Positions 22,009 through 34,022 of a stretch of DNA of 64,000 bases are shown piece by piece. The notes beneath the pieces were generated by a model. That model was not told the DNA's origin. It saw only the letters and a list, made by a program, of their open reading frames with translations, and ran no database searches. The stretch covers positions 17,426,765-17,490,764 of the forward strand of contig CM048840.1 of assembly GCA_026545765.1 (NCBI GenBank), read 5' to 3'. The DNA is from Plantago major (lineage: Eukaryota; Streptophyta; Magnoliopsida; Lamiales; Plantaginaceae). The position numbers and the translations under genes were made by a program. Positions within the stretch are counted from its first letter, which is position 1; each line of letters starts with the position of its first letter.

Positions 22009-23911
22009 GAACATTTTCTTGGGGACATAGGTGATATCATTAAGAACATGGTATGTTTTTTTCTACGAATAGATGCTTTAACAACGTTGATATTAATGAT
22101 GGGAACATAAACAATATTGCTGGGAACATAGAAGGTATTGTTGAGAACATCTTCTAACAAGTAAATTGTAATGCATAAAAATGCCAAATGTATAAATATT
22201 TTAATTGTCAATACACTTGAAATATATACAAGTTTGAAAATATACAACCGAAAATATTCATAGTAAATATATACATTTGGAGTTTTGCCTGTGTTAATAG
22301 TCTATCTTTTTGGAGCAATCTTGGTATTCCCTTCCGACTTCAAGTCCATCATATAATTATTTTTGAACATTTTATCCCCTCCAAGAAATACCTTTCGTTG
22401 CATTTCCATTCAAACTTTTTTTACAGAGTATGTAGTCCCATCCTTTCGTTGTTTCTGATAAGAACGTAGATGATGTTAGTAGAAACATAGGTGATTTAAT
22501 TAGGAACATAGTTTTCAGGATATAACTGAAACTGTGATTTAACATCGATAATTTTAGTAGGAACATGAGTGATTTTATAAACTATGTGACTTTAATAGGA
22601 AAATGTGTGATTTTAGTGGGAACATATGATATAAAACATGAATATCGCGCAAATAAGTCAATCATGGTGAGAGAGCAACTACTACATGGAATGATGGGGC
22701 ACATTGCAGTGATCATGGAGCATATGACATAGAACATGTAATATGTTGTACCTAAGATTTACATATCGGTAGAGCAACTACTACATGGCAAGTATGTGTC
22801 TCATCGCAAAAAACATGGAGCAAATGCTAGAAAACATGGAATATATTGTGCATAAGATTTTTCATGTTGACAGAGCAACTACACAACCAATACACTGTAA
22901 TCATGGGTCAAACTACAGAAATCATGGATCAAATATATAGCAGAGAACATGAAATATCATGTGCATAAGATTTTTCATGTTGACAGAGCAACTACACAAC
23001 CACTACACTTTAATCATGAGTCAAACTGCAGAAATCATGGATCAAATAGCAGAGAACATGGAATATCATGGAAACAAATTCCTCAAAATGACATAGCAAC
23101 CACTACATTGTATGGGTCAAACTGCAAAAATTATGGTTCAAATAGCAGAGAACATGGAATGTCATGCAAACAAATTCCTCAGGTTAGCAGAGCAACTACT
23201 GCATTGTAATCATGGATTAAACTGCCGAAAACATGGATCAAATAGCACAGAACATGGAATGTCATGCAAACAAATTCCTCATAATGGCAGATCAACTACT
23301 ACATTGTAATCATGGGTTAAACTACATAAATCATGGATTGAATAGCAGATAACATGGAGTGTCAAGCAAACAAATTCCTCATGTTGCAGGGCAACCACTA
23401 CATTGTAATCATGGGTCAAACTGCATAAAATATGGATCAAATAGCATAGAACATGGAATTTCATGCAAACAAATTCCTCATGACCTGAACAACCACTACA
23501 TTGTAATCACGGGTCAAATAGTAGAAAACATGAGCAAATAGCAGAGAACATGGATTACACTGCAAATAAAATTTTCATATGGACATAACAACTATTTCAT
23601 AGCAAATATAGTGGATATTACAGAGAACATAGGCAAAATGGCATAGAACATGGATTACGCTGCAAACAATATTTTCACATGGACAGAGCAACTATTTCAT
23701 AGCAAACATAGTGGATATTGTTGAGAACATGTAGTATATTGGTGAGAAAATAGTATATATATTTGAGAACATAGAAAATACAGTCAGAAACAGAACTCAA
23801 GATAATATTGTAAAAAAACAGAGCACAAAACGATTGTCAGTTTTTGAATGAAAACATAGGACATATTCTAGAGAACATGGGTAATATTGTTGAGAACATA
23901 TATAGCGCATG
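22009..23911. repeat. GAACAT-rich region, left arm of an interrupted repeat
   Basis: The motif (G/A)GAACAT(A/G) recurs every 20-40 bp throughout, from 22012 to 23900, and continues beyond the CACTA insertion (AAGAACATAGAAAC just after 29813). The CACTA therefore inserted inside this repeat. No terminal repeats or coding capacity were found for the host repeat itself. Confidence 0.6.
22665..23760. repeat. Minisatellite array, about 11 units of about 100 bp
   Basis: A unit landmark GAGCAACTAC (variants AGCAACCAC, AACAACTAT) starts at about 22673, 22772, 22873, 22986, 23094, 23190, 23290, 23390, 23487, 23584 and 23686. Spacing is 96-113 bp. Units also share ATCATGGGTCAAACTGC, AATAGCAGAGAACATGGA and CAAACAAATTCCTCA. 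Central units are most alike and edge units more diverged, as expected for unequal exchange. Small open frames within it are a by-product of the repetition. Confidence 0.9.
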
Positions 23912-23929
23912 TACCACTACAAAAAAAGT

Positions 23930-24480
23930 AGTTTTTGGTGACAATTTGGCAGTGATGAAATTATTTGTTGTCACTGTAGTTGCCCTTTTGGTGACGCCGG
24001 TAGTTTTCGTTACTAATGTGGTAATCTCTAGTGACGACGCATTGTATCGTGACTAAAGGACATACTTTTTGTGACAAATTTCATATTATGTCACTGCTAT
24101 GTCACCCGTCTGTCCAAAATTTTGGCGCAAATTTTCCGGTGACAAATTTAATATGGTTCGGTGACAAATTTAATTTATCATTAATCGTTTCATAGTGACG
24201 TATGTACATTTGTCACCAGACAATATTTTCCATGACAAAAGCAATTTTTGTCACCATGATTGAACTTGGTGACAAAATATGGCCTGTAGCTAAAAACTAT
24301 TCATGACAGATTTCCATTCGTCATACAAAGTATGATTACACAGTTGATCGAGAACGTAAAGTATGGTGACAAAAGTTAATATTTGTCAGAGATATGAATT
24401 GGTGACAAAATTAGGTTTTGTCACAAATAGTGCATATTTTGCAATAACAATTGTAGGTCGTCACAGCCAATAAGACTTTG
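23930..24480. repeat. Left sub-terminal GTGACAAA repeats of the CACTA
   Basis: Many copies in both orientations of GTGACAAA / TTTGTCAC variants, such as TTGGTGACAATTTGG, CCGGTGACAAATTTAA, TTTGTCACCA and TTTTGTCACAAA. This mirrors the right end (29190-29798) and is the probable binding zone for a TNPA-like protein. Confidence 0.85.
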
Positions 24481-25210
24481 ATTAGGATGTGTTGGGTTGG
24501 ACTTTATGAGGCCCAATTCTTCTCATGAGTTTTTTTAGCCCTTGGGCCGATCTTGAAATTTGGCGAGGTTGTCAAAATCAGGTCGTCGCATGCATCTAAC
24601 AAATAATAAAATTATTTAATTAAAATCATTTAATATTTATTTATTTATATTAACTTTCATATAAAGTTAATTACATGACAATACATCTAAATGTATTAAG
24701 TTCTTTGGGAATGAGGCAACTAAATTGTTCATCTATATCCTGGATTTACGGTCAGTTATCAAATAAACTTATCACAATCAACTTTTAGTTTGTGCTTTAT
24801 TTGTGTTGAACAAATAACACGTTCAGGTTTGATCATGAAGATTTAATAAGTATAAAAGTGAAATTAGTGGAGGTAAAAGTACATTGGTAGCATGTGGCTC
24901 AAAATGATAACCTGGTACAAAGGAAGTACAATTAAATGACAACTTTCAAATTATAACTTGTGATCAAAATAACTTGGAATCGAGTGAACAAGTCAATAAT
25001 TACATATCCTGTATGATATAAATTGAAATCGAGTGAATAAAGTAGAATATATGTGGATACATTAAAATATGAGATAGATTTTTCATTATGGTAGACGATG
25101 TTGGATGGACAAAAATAAAATAGAAGTTGAGTTCTAGACGGAGGGATATATATGAAGGAAAATAATTCTTGGAAATTTTTTGCTTATAAAGAAAATGTAT
25201 TTCTTCTATA

Positions 25211-25674
25211 CTTCCTCCGTCCCGTCCGAAAATTCTGACAATTGATTTTGCTAAGTTATTTTTTCTTCAAATTACTCCCAAATACTCCCTACATTCCAAA
25301 TTGGATGACACATTTTAACTTTTCATGATCAACATTTTTAAACTTTGAGCTTAATTTACTCTCATATGATACTTTTAATGGATTTTTGAAAAATATATAA
25401 TGAAAATTTAACATGTGATCTTTAATAATATGAATTTATTATTTTTTTAATTAACATTATCAATGAGTTATTTCATACGAAATTTGAAAATGTTGACCAT
25501 GAAAAGTCAGAATGGGTCATCCAATTCGGGACGGAGGGAGTAAGATGAAAATTTAAAATTAATATGAAAATATTGTATTGGAGGTGATGTTTTAGTATAT
25601 TTATTTAATGTGATTTAAGAGTTGCGATCGAGAATTAAGTGAAAATCAAACAGAAAATTTCGGACGGGACGGAC
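25211..25674. mobile_element. Stowaway-like MITE interrupted by a second MITE
   Basis: The left end CTTCCTCCGTCCCGTCCGAA (from 25211, after TA) pairs with TTTCGGACGGGACGGAC at the right end (to 25674, followed by TA). The outermost bases do not pair fully. A second MITE lies within it at 25285-25540. Confidence 0.65.
25285..25540. mobile_element. Stowaway MITE, 256 bp
   Basis: The left end CTCCCTACATTCCAAATTGG and the right end, read inverted, CTCCCTCCGTCCCGAATTGG form a terminal inverted repeat of about 25 bp. A TA duplication flanks it (25283-25284 and 25541-25542). The CTCCCTCCGTCCC terminus is the Stowaway hallmark. There is no coding capacity. Confidence 0.88.
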
Positions 25675-26294
25675 TAATATAAAAGTGAAAAGGAAGGGAG
25701 GGAAAGTAAACTAGTCTCCCGCCATCTTTAAGAAAACCTTTTTAATTCTTCTTTGATAGAAAAGTAGAAAACCAAAACCCTTTTTTACTTCTTCTCTTTC
25801 TCACGTACGGTACGGCGGTCAATCTCCACCAAAATTTTACCTTCTTCATCAAAATTCTTCAGCGAATCAATACTTCATACCAGGTTTCTACTTATTCTTT
25901 TAATTTTGTATTTGTTCTTTACCCCCAATTTCTCCATATTCTAGTTGTTTACCCTCTTCACATTTTACCCCCAATTTAGAAAAGACGTGATTGAAGTTTT
26001 TTTTACCAAGGAGAAGTCTCTTTGACTCGTTTGATTTTGTCCAGCTCTTTCGAATCTGAAGGTCCGTGGTGCGCTTGCAAGATTTGTTTGGCATTCTACT
26101 TCACTCAATTCCCTTGATTTCAGGTCCGTATATATCATTATTTTCAGCATAATTTTTTTGATGAATTAAGTGCAGCTTCTACTATAGTTATTAGTTTCTT
26201 ATAGTTATGACTTGTTGATGATGATTATACTTACATTTTGCTGCTGCTATGATTCATTATTGTGCTATTATTGACATCTCTTGAACTCTTGTAG

Positions 26295-28392
26295 ATGGCA
26301 GGACCAAACTTCAAGAGACTTCGTAAAGCTTCAGAGTCCGAGAGTAGACCTGGAGGTGGGAGTGCAGCAAGAAGTGGGAGTGTAGCAAGAAGTGGGAGTG
26401 CAGCGAGAACTCTATTCCAATCACCAGAAGGAATACGTGATAGAAATAGAGCAACACCAAACAATAATGCATCTAGACCAGCTACTCCGCAAGAACTCTA
26501 CTCCAATCACCTCAGGAATCTGGATATGCGTACACCTGAAACTAACACTGATACAAATCTAGATATGAATGGACATGAGACTGACCATGGTGATACTGTA
26601 GATCACAATAGTGCTACGAATTCTGATGCTGAAGATGATGAACTAGGTAATGGTAATGGTTTCATTTTTTGTCTACCATATATGTACATTTCCTTCCTTT
26701 AATATTATTACAAGTTTGTTTGTTTGTTTTCTACTTTTCTTAGAATCTAGCGATGGAAAGGCAGTTCGTGGTGTTGGCAGATGTCTGGCATTAGATAAAC
26801 ATGTCGAGCGGGTATGTATTTTTAATATAGAATAGTCATATGAAACTAAAATTATTGTCTTTCTTATATGGATTTCTATAAGTTTTCGACTTTATATTTC
26901 AATAGTTTGGGAAGATAAAACTTAAGTTCAACATGGGAAAGAGAGAGCCAAATAAGTATTCAGTTTGGTTTGCTGATGCAATTGGATATACCATCAGAAC
27001 ATCTGCTGAACTGGAGAACGTGTCTGTGTGGAAAAAAGTTCCAGAAACCAATAAAGAAGTGTGCCGTACAAGATTACAGGTAACCTGTTGCATTATAATT
27101 TATTCTTTTAGTATGATGAGTATTTCCAGAACAGTTCCTTGATTAGCAAAGCTAAATATTGTCATGTTACAAATCAACTTATTCCATCACTTTGTTCACA
27201 TATCACTCTTGTAATTGTTTTGTAGACATGGTTCGATATTGAAGACTGGGAAAGTGAACGTATTAAAAAAATTATTAACTTCAAGCTCCAAACAAGTTAT
27301 AGGCAATGGAGAAATACATTGAAAGAATGTTATGACAAGTTCAAAGAGATGCAGCTTGATCCAAGAAAAAAGAGTCCACGAGTAGAGGTGACACTTGAGA
27401 AATGGATTTCAGTTTGTGATTGACTTGAGAGTGAAACATTTCAGGTACGTCTACCTTTTTGTTGTGGTAAAGAACTGTTAATGCACTCTTCTAGAGCAAA
27501 CAAAGTTAATCGAAATGTGCAGATTTTGTAGTGGTGTTGAAAAAATAAAATAAGTGCACCTTTTGTTAACTGATACTCCCAGACTCTTATCCAAGACATA
27601 TATTTTTTTCCTACAGATCAAGTCCAACAAAAATAAAAGAAATAGAGAAAAGATGACATCCATACACACTTTTGGAAGGATCAGCTACCAAACTCACTAT
27701 GAGCGGATGGTTTGTATTTTATTTCATAACACCCCGTCCCAGTTCGTTCTAATATAATTATCTATCCGTAAATATACACTAACTTGTTCTTTTTTGAATA
27801 ATTGTGAATCATGAATAGCCTGAGAATGAGCAAAGCAGGATTGAGCTATTTAGGACCACTCACGTTGATAAACATGGTAAATTTGTTGATCCTAAGGACG
27901 AGGCTGATTATGTAAGATAATATTCTCTTAACATATATTATTTCATATTTAACTAACGATTTCTGAATAGTGATAATTAATATTATTGATTGTCTGTTTA
28001 CATTGCAGAATAAAATGGTTGAGTTGAAAGATGCTTCCCTATTAGATGGAGCGGAACCTAAGTCGGATGATCAAATTCTTGTGGAGGTTCTTGGGTTTCG
28101 GTCAGGATACCAGAAAGGTATGGGATATGGAGTAGTGGTCGCTCGAGGCTCTAAGTATTTATCAGGTGCAGGAGAAGATTCTGGATTGACTCAGAAATTA
28201 AATGAAACTCAAGCAGCACTTGATGATACTCAATCAAAACTTGAGGAAACTCAAACTGCACTTGAGAATGCAGAAGGAAAAATCAGCTCCCTCTCAAAGA
28301 AATTGGAAGAGGAAAAAGAGAAAAATGACAACAAGTTTGAAACTCTTCAACGCCAGATTGAACTAATGCAACAAAACTTTATCAGGCAGTAG
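26295..28392 (+). pseudogene. TNPA-like protein of the CACTA element (Ptta/En/Spm family), in-frame stop
   Basis: Exons with GT-AG borders: 26295-26646, 26744-26811, 26906-27079, 27226-27444, 27617-27709, 27819-27911 and 28009-28392. Phases close to 460 codons, but a TGA at 27421-27423 (codon 264) sits in exon 4, inside the W-x-S-V-C-D-x-L-x-S-x-x-F-Q motif where the family has a sense codon. The product has a Ser/Gly/Arg-rich start. A plant Transposase_24 region follows (GKREPNKYSVWFADAIGYTIRT, IKSNKNKRN, HTFGRISY, ELFRTTHVDKHGKFVD). The C-terminus is a coiled coil (NETQAALDDTQSKLEETQTAL) ending at TAG 28390-28392. TNPA proteins bind sub-terminal repeats. CGA-to-TGA decay is the simplest cause of the stop. 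Confidence 0.85.
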
Positions 28393-28502
28393 GTATGACA
28401 TCGAACTTTTCTTGCTGAGAGCCATAATCTACTTCTCTGTCAGTTTCTATCAACTGGAGTCATTCAAATTATGCAATTGATGATTAGTGTAGGTGATATA
28501 GC

Positions 28503-28737
28503 GTGAGAGAAAAGGTTCCCTAAGGTGATTTTAAATTTACAGGACAGATTGAATTCTTGAGTTTTCTGGCAGGATTTTTGTGGTTTTTGTTTCTGTATTG
28601 TAGCTCAGATAGCAGCAGGTTCTTGTGTTCAGCTGCTGTGCATTTTTCTTCTGTGTCTGGTTGTAATTCTCGATTGGGCACATCTTGTGCTTCAATCAAG
28701 TTTTAATAAAATTTACCTTTTCAAAAAAATAAAAATA
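28503..28737 (+). mobile_element. 5'-truncated LINE tail
   Basis: A short insert ends TTTTAATAAAATTTACC then TTTTCAAAAAAATAAAAATA, typical of a plant L1-type 3' end with a poly(A) tail. It is bounded by near-perfect 13-bp repeats, TAGGTGATATAGC (28490-28502) and TAGGTGATCTAGC (28738-28750). Only about 235 bp was inserted. It lies just after the TNPA-like gene, probably in its 3' UTR. Confidence 0.75.
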
Positions 28738-29189
28738 TAGGTGATCTAGCAATTGCAGAATGCAGAAACTTCATTATCTTTGTCTGGAAATATCATTTCA
28801 GACATTAAGCATTTGGGTCTTTCGTTTAAGAATGTGGACAAATTTAGAAGTTTATGTTCTGTTTGTGATTGTTTGCTACTTACCGTAACTTATTGATTTC
28901 ATTAATTTGCAGATTGTTCACTTGCATCTCTTTTGGAGTAAGAAGAAGAAGGTTATTCGTTTGAAATTCTTGAAATTCTGGAACTTTTAGAGGATAGCTA
29001 GTTGCGATCTTTGATACATTTTTGATAGTATATCATATTGCAAACTTTTGGTTAGATTTAGATTTGAAATTGGTATCATTAGTTACGGTGATAACTATCC
29101 TTGTTTATTTTCCCCGGTGCACATTGAGATGATTCACAGGGTTTATTTCAATCAATGTTGGTCCGCCTAATCTTTTGTCCATTTAAATA

Positions 29190-29798
29190 TTGACGCTATG
29201 ACAAATATACAATTCTGCATGACGACAATCTTTTGTCATGATTCCTTATTATCCGTGACCAAAATTGTTTGTCACTACAAATATAAAAGATTATGACAAT
29301 AATAATTAAATTTTTTGACAGAAAGTTTTGTCACTAATTCAATTAACTTTCAATGACCAAATATTTTGTCACAAAAACAAGTATCCGAAAAGGGCTGTAG
29401 TGACAAAAATACGATTTTGGTGACAAAAATATTTTTCTTGAATGACAGAAACTTCGTCACATGACATCCCAGTGACAAATAATTTTGTTACAATAGATGA
29501 CAGCAACAAAATATCTAGTGACAAACTAAGCCATTAGCGACAACATTTTATATCCTTTGACAAAAACACCGTCACCGGTAATAGCCCTGTTGTGACGAGT
29601 TCAATTTTCGTCATGAATTTCAGTGATAAAATACCGTTCGTCACAAACTGTTGTGACAACACCAAAATGTCGTCACCAGATATTAATTGTTACGGGCCTT
29701 TGGTGATGACGCTCGTGACAAAAAAAATCATCACGCAAACGCTTCAATGACGAGATTGTGTATTTCCATGACAAATAAAATCGTCACGAGAAAACCAA
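29190..29798. repeat. Right sub-terminal GTGACAAA repeats of the CACTA
   Basis: Dense GTGACAAAAAT / TTTTGTCAC / CGTCACxxx motifs in both orientations, the counterpart of the left array. One apparent open frame here (29687-29875) runs out of the element and is not a gene. Confidence 0.85.
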
Positions 29799-29813
29799 TT
29801 TTTTGTAGTGTAC

Positions 29814-32800
29814 GAAAGAACATAGAAACGTTGTATACCTTTTTTTTTTTCTTCTTTTCAGATCTGAGTTCATGATTGAAGTTTGATTTTGAATGATTAC
29901 ACTGTTGGATCCTTATGCAAGCACGATTACATCTTGTGAATGCATAAACAACAATGAGCTAGAATCAAAACACGAAATTATAGATGAATACTTCTAGATC
30001 TACAATTTTTCGAACTTGATTTTTCAAATCTAGGTGGATCGAAGCTATCTTGCATGATTTCTCGATCAAATCACAAAAAAAGCCACAGAAAAATCGTTCG
30101 AAACACGTCTAACCTTTTCTCCACACGAATTTTACGATTTCTGAAGATATATATAGAAGCACAATCAACAATGGCGAGATGAATCGGTGATTTCACGGTT
30201 GATTTCTGGCTATTTTTCACGGTTGCGAGCTCGTTTCAATGGCGAGAGAAATTAGAGAGAGAAAGTGACAGAACAAATGTGCAGGAGCTGGGTTTTGAGT
30301 TGAGGGTTTTGTGTATTTATACCGACTCGTATTTCTATATAGTCTGACCCACTTTCTAGCCCTTGGGTTGGGATGTTTTTGGCAACTAGTTTTTTGTTGG
30401 GATTAATATGTAATATTATAAAGTATGTCTTTGTGTCTTTATCTAGAGGATGTCTCCTAAGAGACTTATTCGATTGTGAGATTGGTGATGACCGAGATTC
30501 CCTCGATTAATGTGCAGTGGGGTTTTGTGGGTTTAGATTGAAATTTTGACTGGAGTTGTGAGAATTTTGGGTGTTTGGTAGGGAAAAAAAGTAAAAAAGT
30601 TGATGGTAAGGTGTTGTAATCATTTTGTGTGTTTGGTAGGGAAAAGTAAAAGCTGGTTGTATGGTATTTTAATCGAACAACATAGATGCAAAATAGATAC
30701 AAATCGAACAACATAGATCTACAACAAGTAAATAATTCATTACGCATACAGTCTATCGAAATCGAACAACATAGATGCAAAATTCGCCAAAATTAAACAT
30801 CAAACCGTAGACATAAACAACCCAACAGTAAAGACTCGTTACCTTGCTTCTTAGTTGATTTTGGTAGATGATCTTGCTGATATATCGAGAGGTTTGTGTC
30901 ACACCTTCAAGCATCAACTACTCCATATAAACCCTAGCTAGTTGTGTATTGATTTTGGTGGTTGGGACATTTAATTGGGGAAGGTGAGTAAATGATGTAT
31001 TGAATGTTTTGGTGGAAATGAAAAATGTTGGTGGGAAGAGAGTAATAAATTGGAGGGAAGAAATAAATTAGGGGGCCATGTTCTCTTCGTCTGAACAAAA
31101 CTGATCTGCATTGCATTGAACTAAACTTATTTGTAGTATATTAAAAACAACTAAGCAAATTTTAACTGAACTGAAATTAATAGCTTTTCAGATGAAAAGA
31201 ACATAGTTTACTATTCATAAGGTTATACCTCAATTAAAATTCACTCAATTAAAGTTTAGTGCTAAACAGTTTCTTAGACTATCACAATTTAAAGTGGTAC
31301 AACTTGAATTGGAGTGTGAATTCGCTAACTTAAAGCAAGTTTCTCAGCTACTTGACATTTATGCTAATCCATCTAAATGCAAGGGAACAAATCCCAAGGT
31401 GCGGGTGGTCACGGTGACCACCAAACTGTCTGTCCTGTAATCGCACCCGCCAAATTTTTTTAAACACAAAAACTGCTATGGTTATAAAACTTTATAACCG
31501 AACCGACAGACCCGCCCGCTATTATTTGTTATACCCGGAGCAATTTGTTTATATTAGAAAAAATTTTATGTTGAATTTGTCAATCTTTCATAATATAAGT
31601 GAGATTGCTCACTATAATTGATGCTGCTCTTGCTCGATTTATCACATGCCCCATCTAAAACCATGGATTAAAATCTCGTTTCGGGTGCTCATCTCGGTTT
31701 TTTAAATTCCTGAGACGTCTCGATATGTCTCGAAAAAGTTTCGGAGAAGTTTTGAAATGCCATAAAAATATAATAAAATTCATTTAATAAACACATTACT
31801 TATGTCACGGGCAACAACTCGACAAATGCAACTTTCACTAGTTCTAACCCCATAAATACACCACTCAAATAACATTCATAGAAAGTCATCAATTCCATTG
31901 TTAGCATAACAATTCATAACCATAAAAAAAAAAAAAATCCCAATAGAAAAGTAACTCCAAAAACAAAAATCACATCCATGACAAGTCGATGGAGGATATA
32001 TAATTCAACAACTTAAGGCAAAAAAATTCTAAAATCTTCAACAAACATGGTCTTCCATCCCCGTCCATGATGATTGCAATTTGAATCAACATCACAACCC
32101 ATCTACAAATATCTGTTGATATGAAAGACAGAACGACAACAATGTAAGGACTTGCAAAACAGAAGGTCTACATTATATAGAATCACAAAATCAGGAAAGA
32201 ATAATAACATAAAGGATCAAGTCTTATAACCAAAACAAGAGTTGGTTTCATTGTCCACCCATTCTAAAGTCTAAACCAAACAAATAATTAAGAACTCAGC
32301 AAAATTATTAGCACTGGAGTAAATAAAATAAAAGTAACCAACTCAACATCTAAAACTTCACAAGAAAACAGGAGCTTTGGCAAATTAAGTGGTTGGCACA
32401 ATCCTTACCTCAACATCTCGATGGACGACTACCAGAGTATAAGACACAGTAAGCCACCAAAATATAAGCCCAAAACTCGTTCATCTTTCTCTACCTCTTC
32501 ATAGCCATAAAAACCTCACACCAACAACAAACTCGCCTTCTAGTTACAGAGAATCACCATAAAGTATCATGAATACATTACTGTTAATTCAACACATTAT
32601 CATTTGCTTTAGTTCAAAACTTCTTCTGCCCATGACATGATGATCATTGGTAACTATACAACCATGTCTACTAGCTAAATGAACTAAATTATTCAACACA
32701 TTTCCACAAAAATACACAAAGTTCCCTACTATTAAGATGCAATATCAATTTTCAATACACATGCATATGTGATGTGTCTAAGTAGTACTTGCCCAGTACC

Positions 32801-32979
32801 AATTTTCAATACACAAACACATGTCTAAGTAGTACTTATCTAAACCCAAATTTCAATGTGATAAACTTCTTTCTTTCATCTCCAAATTGAGACCAATGAA
32901 CAGTAATAACAAACAAGTCCAAACAGAGAGTATTATACAGTAATTAAGCTAGCAACATAAGTATATCAAGAATAATAGT
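29814..32979. other. Repeat-rich intergenic region without genes
   Basis: The first bases continue the GAACAT repeat interrupted by the CACTA. ATCGAACAACATAGAT recurs about three times between 30672 and 30775. GTGTTTGGTAGGGAAAA is repeated at about 30569 and 30631. A diverged direct repeat (CAATTTTCAATACACA to AAGTAGTACTT) lies at about 32745-32840. No open frame has a recognisable domain. Confidence 0.5.
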
Positions 32980-33959
32980 TGTTGACCCAAATAATTGATG
33001 TGATGATAACAAACAAGTTAAATTATTCTATTGTGAAAACATGGAGTTTTGGTTGCTTTGATGTTATTGCAGATTTTTGAAGAAGATTTGGTTAAGGAAA
33101 TTTTCCTTATTAACGTTGGAAGCTGAGAGAAATTATAGGAACTGAATATGATCTGGAAAGCCAACGTTTTCAAAGAGATAAGGAGAAAGATTTGGAAGAG
33201 TTTTAATTCAAAGAATCTCCTAAAAAGTCTCAACAAGAATCTGAAAAAAGTCTGAAAGTAACGTTATTCTGCATACTGTATCAGCGCTTGGAAGCTTATA
33301 AATCAGCAAGAGATACAGCGTCTTCAACACAACACAAGTACGAATCAAAGAGAAAGCAAGAATGCAAGTGTTGAGCAAGTGTTCTAAAGCAGTCACCTTC
33401 ATCTTTATACTCAGCCTTCCCATAGTTCATATCAGTTTGTTTGAGTCTTAGTGAGGTGTTTCAATTATTTCATCTTTGTAATTCAAGAGTGCTAAGAGTT
33501 GTTAGCGTGTGGGAAGGGAGTTGGGATTGCTCCTTTTGCACAAGTCACTTGGTCTAGGTGGGGTTAGCTTAGACGTAAGCAAGAGGGAAAGACGAGGTGT
33601 CTTTGAGTGCTTGTGTGTTTTGTAAGTGTCTCTCAACGTCTTAGTGAAAATACCCAAAAGTAAACATTTGGGGAGTGGACGTAGGTCTGTTGTGACCGAA
33701 CCACTATAAATCTCGTGTGCCTTTTTAAAGCTTTTTGCATTGCATTCTTTATTGCACTGCATCATAACTGCATTTGAGATTTCCTACAAACGAAATTCTT
33801 TATTTTGTAAGTTGCAGTTTTCGCAGGAAACTTTGATCGAAGCTTCGAGTGAAACTTTGCACGAAACTTTGCGTCTTTCATTCATTCTTTCGTTTGTCAT
33901 TTCAAGTTAGAAAAAGTTTGAAAAGCCCCCCCCCCCTCCTAGGTGTTTGTCTGCTCACA
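32980..33959 (+). mobile_element. 5' LTR of copia-3 (Sirevirus-like)
   Basis: Starts TGTTGACCCAAATAATTGATG and ends GTTTGTCTGCTCACA, about 980 bp with TG...CA ends. An 11-base C tract lies at 33926-33936, close to the 3' end of the LTR. A primer-binding site and gag follow directly. The 3' LTR must lie beyond the nested insertions, outside the window. The start follows the Sirevirus-type TGTTGRCCCAAAT form as I recall it. Confidence 0.8.
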
Positions 33960-33961
33960 AT

Positions 33962-33975
33962 TGGCATCTAGAGCC
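33962..33975 (+). other. Primer-binding site of copia-3
   Basis: TGGCATCTAGAGCC lies two to three bases after the LTR. It is a variant of the TGGTATCAGAGCC site, complementary to the 3' end of initiator Met tRNA, used by most plant copia elements. Confidence 0.7.
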
Positions 33976-34022
33976 TGGTTCACTCGTCAAAAGTTTAACA
34001 ACTTGAGTGCTAACGATCACTA

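Larger units (their letters stand above)
23915..29810 (+). mobile_element. CACTA (En/Spm) transposon, complete ends, non-autonomous
   Basis: The element starts CACTACAAAAAA (23915-23926) and ends with the inverted copy TTTTTTGTAGTG (29799-29810). It is flanked by a 3-bp duplication TAC (23912-23914 and 29811-29813), the size typical of CACTA transposons. Both sub-terminal zones are packed with short GTGACAAA/TTTGTCAC motifs, the expected TNPA-type binding arrays. Inside are a TNPA-like gene (26295-28392, with a stop), nested Stowaway MITEs and a truncated LINE. No TNPD catalytic (DDE) transposase was seen, so it could move only with help in trans. Total length is 5896 bp. Confidence 0.93.

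Noticed and set aside
22949..23541. Several short frames with NHGSNC / SREHG repeats
   Set aside because: They are translations of the 100-bp DNA repeat in different frames and are not conserved as protein.
22665..23760. CRISPR-like array
   Set aside because: Units are about 100 bp with no repeat-spacer alternation, and the context is a plant nuclear genome.
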